Numbered from the stretch's first letter, positions 52,668-63,538 are shown. The stretch: 64,000 nucleotides of DNA from Halobiforma lacisalsi AJ5 (GCF_000226975.2 NZ_CP019285.1:3224001-3288000); one strand, 5' to 3'. The notes: a model not told the origin generated them from the sequence alone. Numbers and translations: made by a program.

Positions 52668-52685
52668 GTAATTATATCTAATTAC
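52668..52685. promoter_or_regulatory. Inverted repeat at the start of the PAPS-reductase-family gene
   Basis: GTAATTA-tatc-TAATTAC is a perfect 7-4-7 inverted repeat ending three bases before the ATG. A TATA-like ttttacc lies at about 52658-52664, 25-30 bases before the ATG, so the dyad covers the expected transcription start of a leaderless message. It has the placement of a repressor operator. Confidence 0.55.
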
Positions 52686-52688
52686 ACG

Positions 52689-53660
52689 ATGTCAGCAAAC
52701 TTCCCCGAGTACGTCGACGTCGACTACGACGAGGGCGACGGCGAAGATCCGGAGGACTACCCGCACATTCAGGACAAGATCGAGAAGGCCATCGAGGTCA
52801 CCCGGGAGGGACTAGAGGAGTACGAGAACCCCGCGGTCATGTGGACCGGTGGCAAGGACTCGACGCTCACGCTGTACTTCATCAAGGAGGTCGCGGACCG
52901 GTTCGACCTCGAGGTTCCCCCGGCGGTCTTCATCGACCACTACCAGCACTTCGACGGGATCCACGACTTCGTCGACCACTGGGCCGACGAGTGGGACCTC
53001 GAGGTCATCTACGCGCGCAACGAGGACGTCGGCGGATACGTCGACGAACACGGCCTCGAACCCGGCGACGAGATCGACATTTCCGAACTCTCCGATCACA
53101 ACCAACACCACGTCCGGGAGATCCTCGAGTACGAGGAGGACACGTTCCCGTTCCTGCTCGACACCTACGTCGGCAACCACCTGTTGAAGACGGTCGCGCT
53201 CAACGACGCCCTGGAGGAGTACGACATCGACGGCGTCATCTCCGGCGTCCGCTGGGACGAACAGGAGGCTCGCGCCGACGAGACGTTCTTCTCGCCGCGC
53301 CACGACCCCGACATCTACCCGCCCCACGACCGGGTGCAGCCCATCCTCCAGTTCGACGAGGCCGCCGTCTGGGACGCCTTCTGGAACTTCGTCGTCCCGG
53401 ACACCGTCGAGGAGTTCCCGGAAGAGGGGTACGTCCCGGAGGCCGACGACGACCTCCCCGAGGGTGTCACGCAGGAAGACGTCCCGATTTCGCCGAAATA
53501 CTTCGCCGGCTTCCGCTCGCTCGGCAGCGAAGTCAGCACGGAGAAAAGCGACGAGGACCCCGCCTGGCTCCAGGACCTCGAGGGGACGACCGAACGTGCG
53601 GGTCGCGCCCAGGACAAGGAGGACCTCATGGAGCGACTGCGCGACCTCGGCTACATGTGA
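52689..53660 (+). CDS. PAPS reductase/ATP-pyrophosphatase family protein (CysH-like)
   Basis: 323 residues. The adenosine-binding loop is MWTGGKDSTLTLYF (residues 51-64, variant of SGGKDS). The segment GVISGVRWDEQEARADETFF is the characteristic R-x-x-x-S/R loop of PAPS reductase-like N-type ATP-PPases, and PILQFDEAAVWDAFWNF follows it. Members reduce (phospho)adenylyl sulfate or sulfurylate other substrates. The C-terminal catalytic ECGLH cysteine of assimilatory CysH is not seen, so the actual reaction may differ; some haloarchaeal members act in sulfur transfer. Confidence 0.8.
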   Translation: MSANFPEYVDVDYDEGDGEDPEDYPHIQDKIEKAIEVTREGLEEYENPAVMWTGGKDSTLTLYFIKEVADRFDLEVPPAVFIDHYQHFDGIHDFVDHWADEWDLEVIYARNEDVGGYVDEHGLEPGDEIDISELSDHNQHHVREILEYEEDTFPFLLDTYVGNHLLKTVALNDALEEYDIDGVISGVRWDEQEARADETFFSPRHDPDIYPPHDRVQPILQFDEAAVWDAFWNFVVPDTVEEFPEEGYVPEADDDLPEGVTQEDVPISPKYFAGFRSLGSEVSTEKSDEDPAWLQDLEGTTERAGRAQDKEDLMERLRDLGYM

Positions 53661-53855
53661 GGTAGCGATCGAAACGCGGGCGGTTTCGGTCGGGTCGGTT
53701 CCGTTCTCCCGGTCGGCGACACCAGTATTGCCCGTTTTCGCCTCGTTCCGGCGGCCCTGTGAGACGACCGAAAGGTAAGGGGGTCGAAGCGACGCGCGCG
53801 AACGGGTTTACATGTCGGCCTGCGACTATAATATCGATCCGTGTGATTCCCAGGT

Positions 53856-55787
53856 ATGGCCGAACGAATCGCCGACACGCGGATCGATAGCGCGAGGCGA
53901 GCGGTAGGGTACGGCGGGGATGCAAAGCGGCAGTTCGATACAGTCACGCCGGATGAACAACCGGAACTCGAGATCGGAACCGACGACGTCGAGTCGATGT
54001 ACTCGAGTTCTATCGGGGCGGACGCGGTCGCAGACCAGACCGCGCTCCTCTCGTCCGTCCTCGAGTCCGAGGCTGGGATCGATCGGGAACGGCGTATTGC
54101 CCACGTCGCTGGAACGCAGGCGAGCCAGGGGGCTCCACCCTCGGAATTCGTCGCCAGCTACGGGGCGGTCGTCGACGGCCTCGTTGACGAGGCGTTCGAC
54201 GCGCTCGAGGCAGGCGTCTCCCCGTCGGAAGCGCGCGAGGCGCTCCGGTCCGGGCTGCGGGCGACGCTGGTCGACCTACAGGTCGGGGCCGACGCGTTTG
54301 CCGACGAGGGCGTCGAAAGCGAGGTTCCGCTCGCGGACGTCTTCGAGGCGATCCCCTACCCGGCGTTTCTCATCGCCGACGATCACACCGTACTGGCGTA
54401 CAACGACCCCCTCAATCGCCTCCTCGGCCTCGACGAGGGCCACCGGGAGTTCCTCGGGGACGACAACCGGGAGACCATCGCTGCAGCCACGTACACCGAC
54501 GGCCGTCGCCACCGGAGCCTCGTCGACAAGGTCGCCGAGAACCCGCGCGACGCGGAGGACCACTGGGACGTCGAGCGCGTCGACGAGGAGTACGGGTACG
54601 CCGACCGGATCGTCTACGAGGACACGAGCGTCACCAAGGACAAGCAGGGCCGGGAGACGCACATCTCGTTCCTCGCGATGCCGCTGTTCGATGAGGACGG
54701 CGACCTCGAGGCCGTCCTGGAACTCGTCGAGGACCGCAGCGAGGAGATTCTCCACGAGCGGGCCGTCACGGAACTGATCGGCGAGGTGACCGACACGCTC
54801 GGGCGGGTCGGGGAGGGCGATCTGTCGGCTCGCGCGACCTTCGAGGACGAGCACGACGTCGTCAACCCGGCCCTGCTCGAACTCACCGACGACGTCAACG
54901 AGATGGCCGAAAACTTCCAGTCGCTGGTCGAACGCGTCGACGACCGTACGCGGGAACTCGAGGGGTCCATCGAGCGCGCCGCCGAGTCGGCGTACCGCAT
55001 CGACGAGCAGGTCGCCGACCAGAACGACTCGCTGGAGGCGGTCGCCGACGAGATCAGCGATTTCTCGGCGACGATGGAGGAGGTCGCCGCCTCCTCCGAC
55101 GGGGTCGTCGAGGCGGCCGAGGACGCCCTCGAGGAGGCCGACAGCGGGGTCGAGGCGGGTGAAGACGCCCGCGAGGTGACCGACGACTTGGTCGAGACCA
55201 GCGAGGACCTGTTCGAGACCGTCGAGCAACTCGACGAGTACATGGAGGAGATCGACGCGGTCGTCGAACTGATCGACGACATCGCCGACCAGACCAACCT
55301 GCTGGCGATCAACGCCAACATCGAGGCGGCCAAGGCCGACGAGACGGGCGCGAGTTTCGCGGTCGTCGCGAACGAGGTGAAGACCCTCGCCACGGAGACC
55401 CAGGGTCACACCGAGGAGATCGCAGACCAGATCCAGCTCGTCCGCGAACAGGCCGACGAGACAGTCGAGGGGGTCGAAACCGCCCGCGAGCGGATCGAGG
55501 ACGTTGACGCCGAGATCGAGAACGCCCTCGAGTCGTTCCGGGAAATCTCCAGACAGGCCGAGTCCGCCGCGACCGGCATCGAGGAAGTCGCCGACGCCAA
55601 CGACGACCAGGCCACGACCGTCGAGGAGGTCGCGGCCACCGTCGAGGACCTCCGCTCGAGTTCGGACGCCGTGCGGGAGACGACCCAGGAGATCGTCGGC
55701 GAGACCGAACAGCAGGAGGCCGCGGTCGAGGAACTCGCGGAGAACGTGCGGGAACTCTCGAACTCGAGCGGCGATCGAGAAGCGTAG
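53856..55787 (+). CDS. Soluble methyl-accepting chemotaxis transducer with PAS domain
   Basis: 643 residues and no transmembrane helix. Residues 1-150 are a helical sensor domain with [66 protein letters not shown]. It resembles a globin-coupled sensor in outline, but I see no proximal histidine. A PAS domain covers about 165-290 ([23 protein letters not shown]). A HAMP-like region follows, then the signalling coiled coil whose tip is [42 protein letters not shown] (about 465-510). It would signal to CheA/CheW in the cytoplasm. No che genes are nearby. Confidence 0.88.
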   Translation: MAERIADTRIDSARRAVGYGGDAKRQFDTVTPDEQPELEIGTDDVESMYSSSIGADAVADQTALLSSVLESEAGIDRERRIAHVAGTQASQGAPPSEFVASYGAVVDGLVDEAFDALEAGVSPSEAREALRSGLRATLVDLQVGADAFADEGVESEVPLADVFEAIPYPAFLIADDHTVLAYNDPLNRLLGLDEGHREFLGDDNRETIAAATYTDGRRHRSLVDKVAENPRDAEDHWDVERVDEEYGYADRIVYEDTSVTKDKQGRETHISFLAMPLFDEDGDLEAVLELVEDRSEEILHERAVTELIGEVTDTLGRVGEGDLSARATFEDEHDVVNPALLELTDDVNEMAENFQSLVERVDDRTRELEGSIERAAESAYRIDEQVADQNDSLEAVADEISDFSATMEEVAASSDGVVEAAEDALEEADSGVEAGEDAREVTDDLVETSEDLFETVEQLDEYMEEIDAVVELIDDIADQTNLLAINANIEAAKADETGASFAVVANEVKTLATETQGHTEEIADQIQLVREQADETVEGVETARERIEDVDAEIENALESFREISRQAESAATGIEEVADANDDQATTVEEVAATVEDLRSSSDAVRETTQEIVGETEQQEAAVEELAENVRELSNSSGDREA

Positions 55788-55860
55788 TCGATCGGCGTCT
55801 CGGACTCGAACACGCACCTCACGCGCTCGAGGACGGTCAGGGTCGATTCGACCGGCTCTC

Positions 55861-56052
55861 TCAGTTTGTCGCGCGGTACTCGCCGTGTTTGACACCGAGT
55901 GCGAGCATGACGAGGCCGAAGATGGCCATCGACGGCGTGACCATCATCAGGATGGTTTCGGTGGTCATCATCGGTGCTCCGATCAGACCGAGGGTGCCGA
56001 GCGCAACGATCGCGACAAAGACGCCTGCGGTGGTCTTCAGGTCGAAGTCCAT
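55861..56052 (-). CDS. Small two-helix membrane protein
   Basis: 63 residues starting MDFDLKTTAGVFVAIVALGTLGLIGAP, with two hydrophobic stretches (GVFVAIVALGTLGLIGAP and ETILMMVTPSMAIFGLVMLALGV) and the basic end KHGEYRATN. The ATG at 56052 was taken; the TTG two codons earlier is also in frame. Family not recognised; similar short membrane proteins are common in haloarchaea. Confidence 0.65.
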   Translation of the reverse strand: MDFDLKTTAGVFVAIVALGTLGLIGAPMMTTETILMMVTPSMAIFGLVMLALGVKHGEYRATN

Positions 56053-56116
56053 ACGCAAGGTTAGGAGTAGCTTCCCTTATGTTTCCCGAAACCGGGGGCC
56101 GGTTCGTCGGCGTGTC

Positions 56117-56887
56117 CTACTCCGAGGGACGAACCAGATTCGCCAGCGCGACGACGATTCCAAGGAACCAGCCAAGCGGGAACGAGATGCCGACCCACAT
56201 CCCCGCGTAGGCCGCGCCCTCGAGTTCGAAGTTCGCCCAGAGGAACTCGTTGATCCCGCCGATCGACAGCGGGTTCTCGAGCAGCCAGACGGCGAAGGCA
56301 TAGCTAGGCTCGAGCACGTGCGGTTCCAGAGCGGGCGTCACCAGGGCGGCGACGACCGGCGGCAGGAACAGCGAGGTCATCGCGAAGGGGTAGGCCAGGA
56401 CGACGGTGAGTGCGCGGCCGCCGAACTTCGCACAGGCCGCGGCGAGTGCAGTCGAGACGACCGCGACGCCGCTTGCCGCCGCGACGGCGATGACCGACGC
56501 GATCGGAATGTCGATCTGTTCCATGTAGGACATCACGCCCCAGGCGAGGGTCAGCAGTCCCCAGCCGACCAGCGCGACCACGGTTACGCCGACGATACCG
56601 AGACGGGTCCGGGTCGAGTCGAGTTTCGCCGCGTAGTAACGGGTGGCGAGGCCGACGACCGTCAGCGGATACAGAACGAGGAGACCGATCGTACCGAGGG
56701 TACTCCAGGCGTAGTAGGCGATCTTCTGTGGCAGCGTTTCCGGTTCCCATTTGCCCATGACGGAGTGGCCGCGGCCACGCTGCCTGGGAAAGACGAGTTC
56801 CATCCAGGCCCCGTGTAACCGCCGTAAGTCGGTCTTGACCGCACCGACTATCCCACCACCGCCACGGCTCCGCGTGCGGGTGGACAT
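56117..56887 (-). CDS. Polytopic membrane protein of unknown function
   Basis: 256 residues (start MSTRTRSRGGGGI at 56887; an ATG nine bases upstream is possible). A basic N-terminus with WMELVFPRQRGRGHSVMGKWEPETLP is followed by about five hydrophobic segments, including YYAWSTLGTIGLLVLYPLTVVGLATRYYA and AGMWVGISFPLGWFLGIVVALANLVRPSE. TTTAC on the minus strand lies about 30 bases from 56887, which fits a leaderless promoter and supports this start. I do not recognise the family. It stands apart, divergent from the aldo/keto reductase only in name, since both run on the minus strand with about 100 bases between. Confidence 0.65.
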   Translation of the reverse strand: MSTRTRSRGGGGIVGAVKTDLRRLHGAWMELVFPRQRGRGHSVMGKWEPETLPQKIAYYAWSTLGTIGLLVLYPLTVVGLATRYYAAKLDSTRTRLGIVGVTVVALVGWGLLTLAWGVMSYMEQIDIPIASVIAVAAASGVAVVSTALAAACAKFGGRALTVVLAYPFAMTSLFLPPVVAALVTPALEPHVLEPSYAFAVWLLENPLSIGGINEFLWANFELEGAAYAGMWVGISFPLGWFLGIVVALANLVRPSE

Positions 56888-56995
56888 ACCCAACATGAAA
56901 TACCGGCGTACCGTAAACTTTCCTTCTCTTTCATCGCCGCCTACAGGTTACTCAATCGAGGATAAGACGATATTATCTCTGGCTGCGGTCAGCCG

Positions 56996-57835
<840 letters not shown>

Positions 57836-57901
57836 GTTCGCACGAAGGGAGAGAGGAGGAAAGTGGGTTTGGGTTGCGGACAGCGAGACGGTATTTCGGG
57901 A

Positions 57902-59365
57902 TTACTCCCGATCGTCGCCGCCCTCCCCGGCTCCGCCCTCGAATTCGTACAGCCGGTCCCACGGTCGCTCCCGTTCCAGGGCGGCACTCGCCGCGAGCAC
58001 CGTCCCGTCCTCGAACCGGCGACCGACGAGCTGGATGCCGACGGGATAGCCCCGTTCCGTCAGGCCAGCGGGTGCGGAGGCGGCCGGGTGGCCAGTCCAG
58101 TTGAACGGCCACGCGAGCGACCAGTCCCAGGCGGCGACGCCGGGGTCCTCGCGGAGGCCGACGCCGACCCGCGAAAGCGTCGGCGTGACGAGGACATCGT
58201 ACTCCGCGAGCACGTCCTGGACCGCATCGAAGACGTCCGTCCTGACGGGTTCGGTTCGTGCGAGGTCCGCGGGGCCGTACTCCTCGCCCGTGCGGATCAT
58301 CTCGAGGAGGCTGTCCGGCACCTCGTCCTCGTGCTCCCGGAGGTCGATGCCGGCGGACTCCTCGAGGGTCGTCGCCGCCCGGAGCATCGCCGTCGTGAAC
58401 GTCGGTTCGACGGCCTCCCCCAGCTCGGCCATCGAGTAGCCGTGGTCGACCCGCACCTCCTCGACCGTCGCGCCCGCGGCTTCGAACGCCCCGAGAGCGT
58501 CCTCGGCGACGGCCCGGACGTCGTCCTCGACGGGGAACGCCTCGAGGTCGGGACTGTAAGCGATCCGGAGCTCCGACGCCGGACGCTCGAGGGCAGCGAA
58601 CGGATCGATGTCGACGGGAACGCTTCGCGGATCGGCGGGGTCGGGACCAGCCATCGTCGACAGCGCCAGCGCGGCGTCCTCGACGCTTCTGGTCAGGGGC
58701 CCCTTCGTGACGTTGTGGGTTGACCGCCCGAACGCGCTCGGCCGGCCGTCGTCGGGGACCAGCCCGAACGTGGGTTTGAACCCGTAGACGCCACAGCAGG
58801 CGGCCGGAATGCGGATCGAGCCGCCGGCGTCACTGCCGGTCGCGATCGGGACCATCCCGGCTGCGACGGCCGCGGCCGACCCGCCGGAGGAGCCGCCGGC
58901 GTTCAGGTCGGTGTCGATCGGCGACGCCGTCGGGCCGACGACGTCGTTGATGGTCGTTCCCTTGTGGCCGAACGGTGGCGTGTTCGTCTTCCCGACGACG
59001 ATCGCGCCCGCGTCCTCGAGTCGCTCGACGATCGCCGCCGTCCGTTCCGCGACGTGGTCGGCGAACAGCGCCGAACCGAACGTGTGCCGAACCCCCTCTT
59101 TCAGCCCGCCGAGGTCCTTCAGCGCGATGGGGACGCCGTGCAGCGGGCCGACGGCCTCGCCCCGTTCCAGCGCCCGATCGGCCTCCGCAGCGGCCTCGAG
59201 CGCCCGCTCCCCGGTGACAGTCACGAACGCGTCGATCTCGTCGTCGCGTTCGCGGATGCGCTCGAGGTGGGCCTCGACGGCCTCGGTTGCAGTGATCTCG
59301 CGTCGTCGGATCCGGTCGGCGAGTTCGGTCGCTGACAACGCCGTGAGGGGCCTCTCGCGTGACAC
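57902..59365 (-). CDS. Amidase signature family enzyme
   Basis: 487 residues. The Ser-cisSer-Lys triad is visible: Lys83 in IALKDL, cis-Ser159 in [13 protein letters not shown] and nucleophile Ser183 in [12 protein letters not shown]. The family includes GatA, malonamidase and various amide hydrolases. GatA itself is normally next to gatB/C and has a different N-terminus, so this is more probably a catabolic amidase than part of the tRNA amidotransferase. It precedes the aldo/keto reductase gene. Confidence 0.9.
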   Translation of the reverse strand: MSRERPLTALSATELADRIRRREITATEAVEAHLERIRERDDEIDAFVTVTGERALEAAAEADRALERGEAVGPLHGVPIALKDLGGLKEGVRHTFGSALFADHVAERTAAIVERLEDAGAIVVGKTNTPPFGHKGTTINDVVGPTASPIDTDLNAGGSSGGSAAAVAAGMVPIATGSDAGGSIRIPAACCGVYGFKPTFGLVPDDGRPSAFGRSTHNVTKGPLTRSVEDAALALSTMAGPDPADPRSVPVDIDPFAALERPASELRIAYSPDLEAFPVEDDVRAVAEDALGAFEAAGATVEEVRVDHGYSMAELGEAVEPTFTTAMLRAATTLEESAGIDLREHEDEVPDSLLEMIRTGEEYGPADLARTEPVRTDVFDAVQDVLAEYDVLVTPTLSRVGVGLREDPGVAAWDWSLAWPFNWTGHPAASAPAGLTERGYPVGIQLVGRRFEDGTVLAASAALERERPWDRLYEFEGGAGEGGDDRE

Positions 59366-59438
59366 GATATCGGCCCGTTGGTCCCGTGGGATATAAGCGT
59401 CCCTGATGTTTCACCGGCGGCCGAAACGCCGCGGGCCG

Positions 59439-60815
59439 TCAGTACTTCGGCGCCGCGCCCGTGATCTCGTAGAGGCGATCCATCACGGAATCGCGCTCCG
59501 CTCGCCAGGCGTCGAACCCGTCGGGACTCGAGGGGTAGCTGTCGTAGACGTCCTTGAGCGAGGTGGCGGTCCGCTGGACCCTGTACAGTTCGTAGATCAC
59601 GTCCCAGTGGCCGACCGTCCGGAGCAGGGTCTTGAGTTTGAGTCCCAGGCCCATCTCGGCGGTCCCGGTTTTGCCGATCGCGTCGATCAGTTGCTGGCCA
59701 GGGATGGCGGTGACGACGGAGACCAGTTCCTCGAGGTCGTGGGCGGTCCCGAAGATGTTGTAACAGTCCATCGCGGCGAACCGTTTCCCGAAGCCGGTCT
59801 GGACGCGCTCGTTGTAGGGCCACAGGGCGGCCTCGCTCACGTCGCCGTCGGCGATGGCCTCCGTGGCGACCTCGGCGGCCCAGTGGCCGGCCTTCGCCGC
59901 GCCCGGGATGCCGCCGCCGGTACAGGGGTTGACGTGGGCTGCGGCGTCGCCGACCGCGACGAATCCGGGATGGACGGCGGAGTCGAGGGGGCGGCGCGTC
60001 GGCAGTGCCGCGCCGAGTTTGTCCGTCACCGTCGCGTCGGCAAACTCCGCGCGGTTCGTCAGGTCCGCCCTCAGCGCGTCGACGAGGTGCATCGGCTCCT
60101 CGCTCATCTGGAACCCCAGGCCGGCGTTGATCTCCGTCGCGGAGCGCGGGAAATACCACAGGTATCCTAGCTCCTCGGTCGGCTTGAACACGAGCGCGTC
60201 CGCCCAGTCGACTGGCTCGGGCACCTCGAGTACCTCACGGTAGGCCGAACAGAACTGCGAGTAGTCGATGTTAGTATCGAACGTCGAACCCGTCAGGTCG
60301 GCCCGGTCCTGCAGCACCGACAGCGCGCCCGCGGCGTCGACGACGACCTCGGCCTCGTACTCGATCGGATCGCCGTCACGGACGGCGACGACGCCCTCGA
60401 CGCGCTCGTCCGGCTGGATCACGTCGTTGACAACGGTCTCGTAGTGGATCTCCGCGCCGGCGCGTTCGGTCTCGTCGAGCAGCACCTGGCCGTACTGCCA
60501 GCGGTCGACGACGGCCCCCGACTCGCCGAAGGGAATCTCGAGGGTCTCGCCCGTCCGTGGGTTCTCGAAGATGCCGCGGGTGATCGAGCGGTTCGTGAAC
60601 GACTCCTCCTTGAGCCGTTCGCGGTCGATCACGTCCGGGAAGGTGCTCTTTCCCTTGATACCGTCCCCGCAGGCGATGTGACCGGCTTCCGCCTCGGTTT
60701 TCCGCTCGAGGAGGGCGACATCGAGTCCGTTACGGGCCGCGGTCGCCGCCGCGAAACAGCCGGCGGTTCCGCCGCCGACGACCACGACGTCTCGAGCGTC
60801 CGTCTCCGTAGTCAT
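59439..60815 (-). CDS. Geranylgeranyl reductase family flavoprotein
   Basis: 458 residues. VVVVGGGTAGCFAAATAARNGLDVALLERK is the FAD-binding start; HIACGDGIKGKSTFP carries the C-G-D motif typical of digeranylgeranylglycerophospholipid reductases; PTRRPLDSAVHPGFVAVGDAAAHVNPCTGGGIPGAAKAG is the second FAD motif. The enzyme saturates the isoprenoid chains of archaeal membrane lipids, using a reduced flavin. Haloarchaea have several paralogues and this one may act on other prenyl chains such as menaquinone side chains. Confidence 0.9.
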   Translation of the reverse strand: MTTETDARDVVVVGGGTAGCFAAATAARNGLDVALLERKTEAEAGHIACGDGIKGKSTFPDVIDRERLKEESFTNRSITRGIFENPRTGETLEIPFGESGAVVDRWQYGQVLLDETERAGAEIHYETVVNDVIQPDERVEGVVAVRDGDPIEYEAEVVVDAAGALSVLQDRADLTGSTFDTNIDYSQFCSAYREVLEVPEPVDWADALVFKPTEELGYLWYFPRSATEINAGLGFQMSEEPMHLVDALRADLTNRAEFADATVTDKLGAALPTRRPLDSAVHPGFVAVGDAAAHVNPCTGGGIPGAAKAGHWAAEVATEAIADGDVSEAALWPYNERVQTGFGKRFAAMDCYNIFGTAHDLEELVSVVTAIPGQQLIDAIGKTGTAEMGLGLKLKTLLRTVGHWDVIYELYRVQRTATSLKDVYDSYPSSPDGFDAWRAERDSVMDRLYEITGAAPKY

Positions 60816-61035
60816 TTCTCATCGGTCGGGACGAAACGGGGAATAAAAAATTCGTTGAAAGTGTTTTGATGGTGATCTGACGACGAAATCGATGTTGGAG
60901 GGCAATACGCCGCCGTTCCGTCGCCGGTAACCGATACGGAGTCCCGGGAATCCTCGGGTCGGTCCCCGTTTCGCGGCCGACGCCGCGGGCGAGCCTTCGA
61001 AACCCACAAGCGCCGTCCCCCCGAACCGCCACCCG

Positions 61036-61944
61036 ATGGAGCCACTCGAGCGGTATCGACCGATCGTCGACGACTTCGAGGCGTTTCTGGCGGCCTGTCG
61101 GCGGCCGCTGGGGACCGCCGTCCGCGTCAATACTATCAAGACCTCGGTCGAGCGAGCGACCGCCACCCTCGAGGAGGAAGGCGTCGAGTTCGATCAGGCC
61201 GACTGGAACCCGCGGGTGTTGCGCCTCGAGACGGATTCGCCGGGGGCGACCTGGGCCTCGTTCCACGGGTTTACCCACGGCCAGGAGGAGGTCTCGGCCG
61301 TTCCGCCGGTCGTCCTCGATCCCCAGCCCGGCGAGCGCGTCTGGGACGCCTGCGCCGCCCCGGGCGGGAAGGCGACCCAGATCGCGGCGCTGATGGACGA
61401 CGAGGGGACGGTGGTCGCCAACGACAGCAACCTCGGGCGAATCTCGGCGCTCCGGTTCAACGCCGAACGGCTGGGAGCGACGAACCTCGCCGTGACCAAC
61501 GCCGACGCGCGCAACTACTCGCTCGCGCCGTTCTCGTTCGACGAGTTCGACCGCGCGCTGGTCGACGCACCCTGTTCCTGCGAGGGGACGATCCGGAAGA
61601 ACCCCGACGCGCTCGAGAACTGGTCGGAGGACCACATCGCCTCCGTCTCGGGCATCCAGAAGGGAATTCTCCGCCGGGCCGTCCAGGCCACCACGGCGGG
61701 CGGCACCGTCGTCTACTCGACCTGTACCTTCGCCCCGGAGGAGAACGAGGCGGTCGTCCAGCACGTCCTCGAGGAGGAGAACTGCCGCGTCGTCGAGTTC
61801 GACCTCGGACTCGAGCACGCGCCCGGCCTCACCGAGTGGGACGGCGAGGAGTTCGACGAGAGCCTCGAGCGGGCGGACAGGATCTACCCGCACCACAACG
61901 ATACGGGCGGGTTCTTCGTGGCGAAACTGGAGGTGACAGCATGA
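61036..61944 (+). CDS. RNA m5C methyltransferase, NOL1/NOP2/Sun (NSUN) family
   Basis: 302 residues. SAM-binding signature VWDACAAPGGKATQIAALM, motif IV with the first cysteine in RALVDAPCSCEGTIRKNPDAL, and motif VI with the catalytic cysteine in VVYSTCTFAPEENEAVV. It methylates cytosine C5 in tRNA or rRNA. Its last bases overlap the start of a PUA-like gene through an ATGA sequence, so the recognition domain that is often fused to such enzymes seems to be a separate subunit here. Confidence 0.92.
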   Translation: MEPLERYRPIVDDFEAFLAACRRPLGTAVRVNTIKTSVERATATLEEEGVEFDQADWNPRVLRLETDSPGATWASFHGFTHGQEEVSAVPPVVLDPQPGERVWDACAAPGGKATQIAALMDDEGTVVANDSNLGRISALRFNAERLGATNLAVTNADARNYSLAPFSFDEFDRALVDAPCSCEGTIRKNPDALENWSEDHIASVSGIQKGILRRAVQATTAGGTVVYSTCTFAPEENEAVVQHVLEEENCRVVEFDLGLEHAPGLTEWDGEEFDESLERADRIYPHHNDTGGFFVAKLEVTA

Positions 61945-62540
61945 GGGACGGAGGCGACGGACGCGACGGACGCGACGGAGGCGACCCTCTCGAGAAAAAC
62001 GACGGCCAGCGGTTCGATCGACTCCCCGAAACGCCCGCCGACCGCACCGTCGAGGGCCGGGTCAGCCGCGAGAAAGTACTCGAGTACTTCGCGGACCGGT
62101 TCGCGATCCCGCCGGAGACCTTCGACGGGCACACGTTCTGGGAGAAGGGCGCGGGCAAGATCTGGATCTACGGCGGCGAGGCACCGACGCCGGTCGAGAT
62201 CGAGGCGATCGGGATGACCTGCCTGCGGACCCGCCAGGAACACTGGAAGCCGACGACGGACTTCGTCCAGCGGTTCGGCCGCCACGCCGACGAATGTGTG
62301 ATCGAACTCGATCGCGAACGCGCACGCCGATTCGCCGCCGGCGAGGACCAGGAACTCGAGTGGGACGGCGACTGGGGGTACCTGATCGCGGCCCACGAGG
62401 TCGGAGCGGGGTCGAAGGGCGAACGGAGTGGCGACGGTGAACCCGTCGACCGGGACGCCCTCGAGCCGCTCGGCATCGGCCTATACGTCCACGGCGAGTT
62501 GCGGTCGATGGTGCCGAAGGGTCGACAGCGGGACCTCTAG
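61941..62540 (+). CDS. PUA-like partner protein of the NSUN methyltransferase
   Basis: 199 residues. The start ATG at 61941 overlaps the methyltransferase stop codon (ATGA), so translation is coupled. A low-complexity GDGRDG-rich N-terminus is followed by a small domain: VLEYFADRFAIPPETFDGHTFWEKGAGKIWIYGG, EAIGMTCLRTRQEHWKPTTDFVQRFGRHADECVIELDRERARRFAAGEDQEL and LGIGLYVHGELRSMVPKGRQRDL. The end motif (LGxGLYVxGELRSMVPKGRQ) resembles the PUA/FMU-associated C-terminal domain of RsmF- and NSUN-type enzymes and Nip7-like proteins, which bind RNA. Assignment is by pattern; no assay is known to me. Confidence 0.7.
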   Translation: MRDGGDGRDGRDGGDPLEKNDGQRFDRLPETPADRTVEGRVSREKVLEYFADRFAIPPETFDGHTFWEKGAGKIWIYGGEAPTPVEIEAIGMTCLRTRQEHWKPTTDFVQRFGRHADECVIELDRERARRFAAGEDQELEWDGDWGYLIAAHEVGAGSKGERSGDGEPVDRDALEPLGIGLYVHGELRSMVPKGRQRDL

Positions 62541-62544
62541 CTGA

Positions 62545-63483
62545 CTACGTCGACAGCGCCGGTAGCGACGCCTCGATTCGCTCTCGCCGATCCTCGAGCC
62601 ACTCCGGCAGGACCAGGCTCTCGCCGAGGGCCTCGAGGTCTTCGTCGACGGTGTACCCCGGCTCCGCGGTTGCGAACTCGAAGAGGACGTTCTCGTACTC
62701 CCGGACGTAGATCGACTCGAACCACTTCCGGTCGATGACCTCCGTCGGGCGCAGTCCGCGGTCGATCAGGAACTCCCGCCACCCCTCTTGCGCCTCGCGG
62801 TCGATCCGGTAGGCGACGTGGTGGACGGTGCCCGCTCCCGGGAGGCCCCGGGGAGCCTGTGGCTCCGCCCGGACGTCGACGACGTACCCCAGGTCGCCGT
62901 CGGTCTCGTAGCGCAGTCGGGTCCCGTCCGCCGAACGGTCCGCCTGCCGGTAGCCCATCCCCGTGAGCAGGTCCGTCGTCGGTTCGGTGCCGGTCAGCGA
63001 CAGCGTCACGCCGAAGAAACCCCGGATCGCGTGGGCGTGTGCGACGGGGCTCTCCGGCAGGTTCGGTTCGGGAGCGTCGGGACGGGCGACCAGTTCCAGC
63101 GGGAGGCCGTCCGGATCGCTGAACGGGAGGACGTCGTCGCCGAAGCGGTCGACGACCTCGCCGGGCTCCGTGCCGGCCTCCTCGAGGCGCTCGCGCCAGT
63201 ACTCGAGCGACCCCGAGGGGACCAGAAACGAGACGGCCGCGACCTGTCCCGTCCCGACCCGGCCGGAGCCCGCCTCGGGATAGGGGAAGAGGGTCATGCT
63301 CGTTCCCGGCCGGCCCTCGTGGTCGGCGTAGAAGAGGTGGTAGACGTCCGTGTCGTCCTGGTTGACGCTTCGCTTGACGAGCCGCAGGCCGAGGGTGTCG
63401 GCGTAGAAGTCGTGTGTCCGCTGGGGATCGCTCGCGACAGCCGTGACGTGATGGATGCCGGGCGTGGAGAGGTTCATAGTCAT
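62545..63483 (-). CDS. VOC superfamily (glyoxalase/ring-cleaving dioxygenase-like) protein
   Basis: 312 residues containing two VOC modules in tandem (STPGIHHVTAVASDPQRTHDFYADTLGLRLVKRSVNQDD and AIRGFFGVTLSLTGTEPTTDLLTGMGYR). Metal ligands expected are His11/His12, the histidine in GAGTVHHVAYRIDRE and Glu in VLFEFATAEPG. The annotation ring-cleaving dioxygenase is common for this architecture, but a glyoxalase or other role is possible. It converges on the PUA-like gene with four bases between and lies 55 bases downstream of the glutaredoxin-like gene on the same strand, so the two may be co-transcribed. Confidence 0.85.
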   Translation of the reverse strand: MTMNLSTPGIHHVTAVASDPQRTHDFYADTLGLRLVKRSVNQDDTDVYHLFYADHEGRPGTSMTLFPYPEAGSGRVGTGQVAAVSFLVPSGSLEYWRERLEEAGTEPGEVVDRFGDDVLPFSDPDGLPLELVARPDAPEPNLPESPVAHAHAIRGFFGVTLSLTGTEPTTDLLTGMGYRQADRSADGTRLRYETDGDLGYVVDVRAEPQAPRGLPGAGTVHHVAYRIDREAQEGWREFLIDRGLRPTEVIDRKWFESIYVREYENVLFEFATAEPGYTVDEDLEALGESLVLPEWLEDRRERIEASLPALST

Positions 63484-63538
63484 AGTATCCGTACGCGCTC
63501 GAGCCGGATAACGTTCGATCGCCCTCCCTACTGAACCG

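Noticed and set aside
54276-55895. 539-codon open frame antisense to the chemotaxis transducer
   Set aside because: A shadow of a coiled-coil gene; leucine/valine/aspartate-rich product with no domain.
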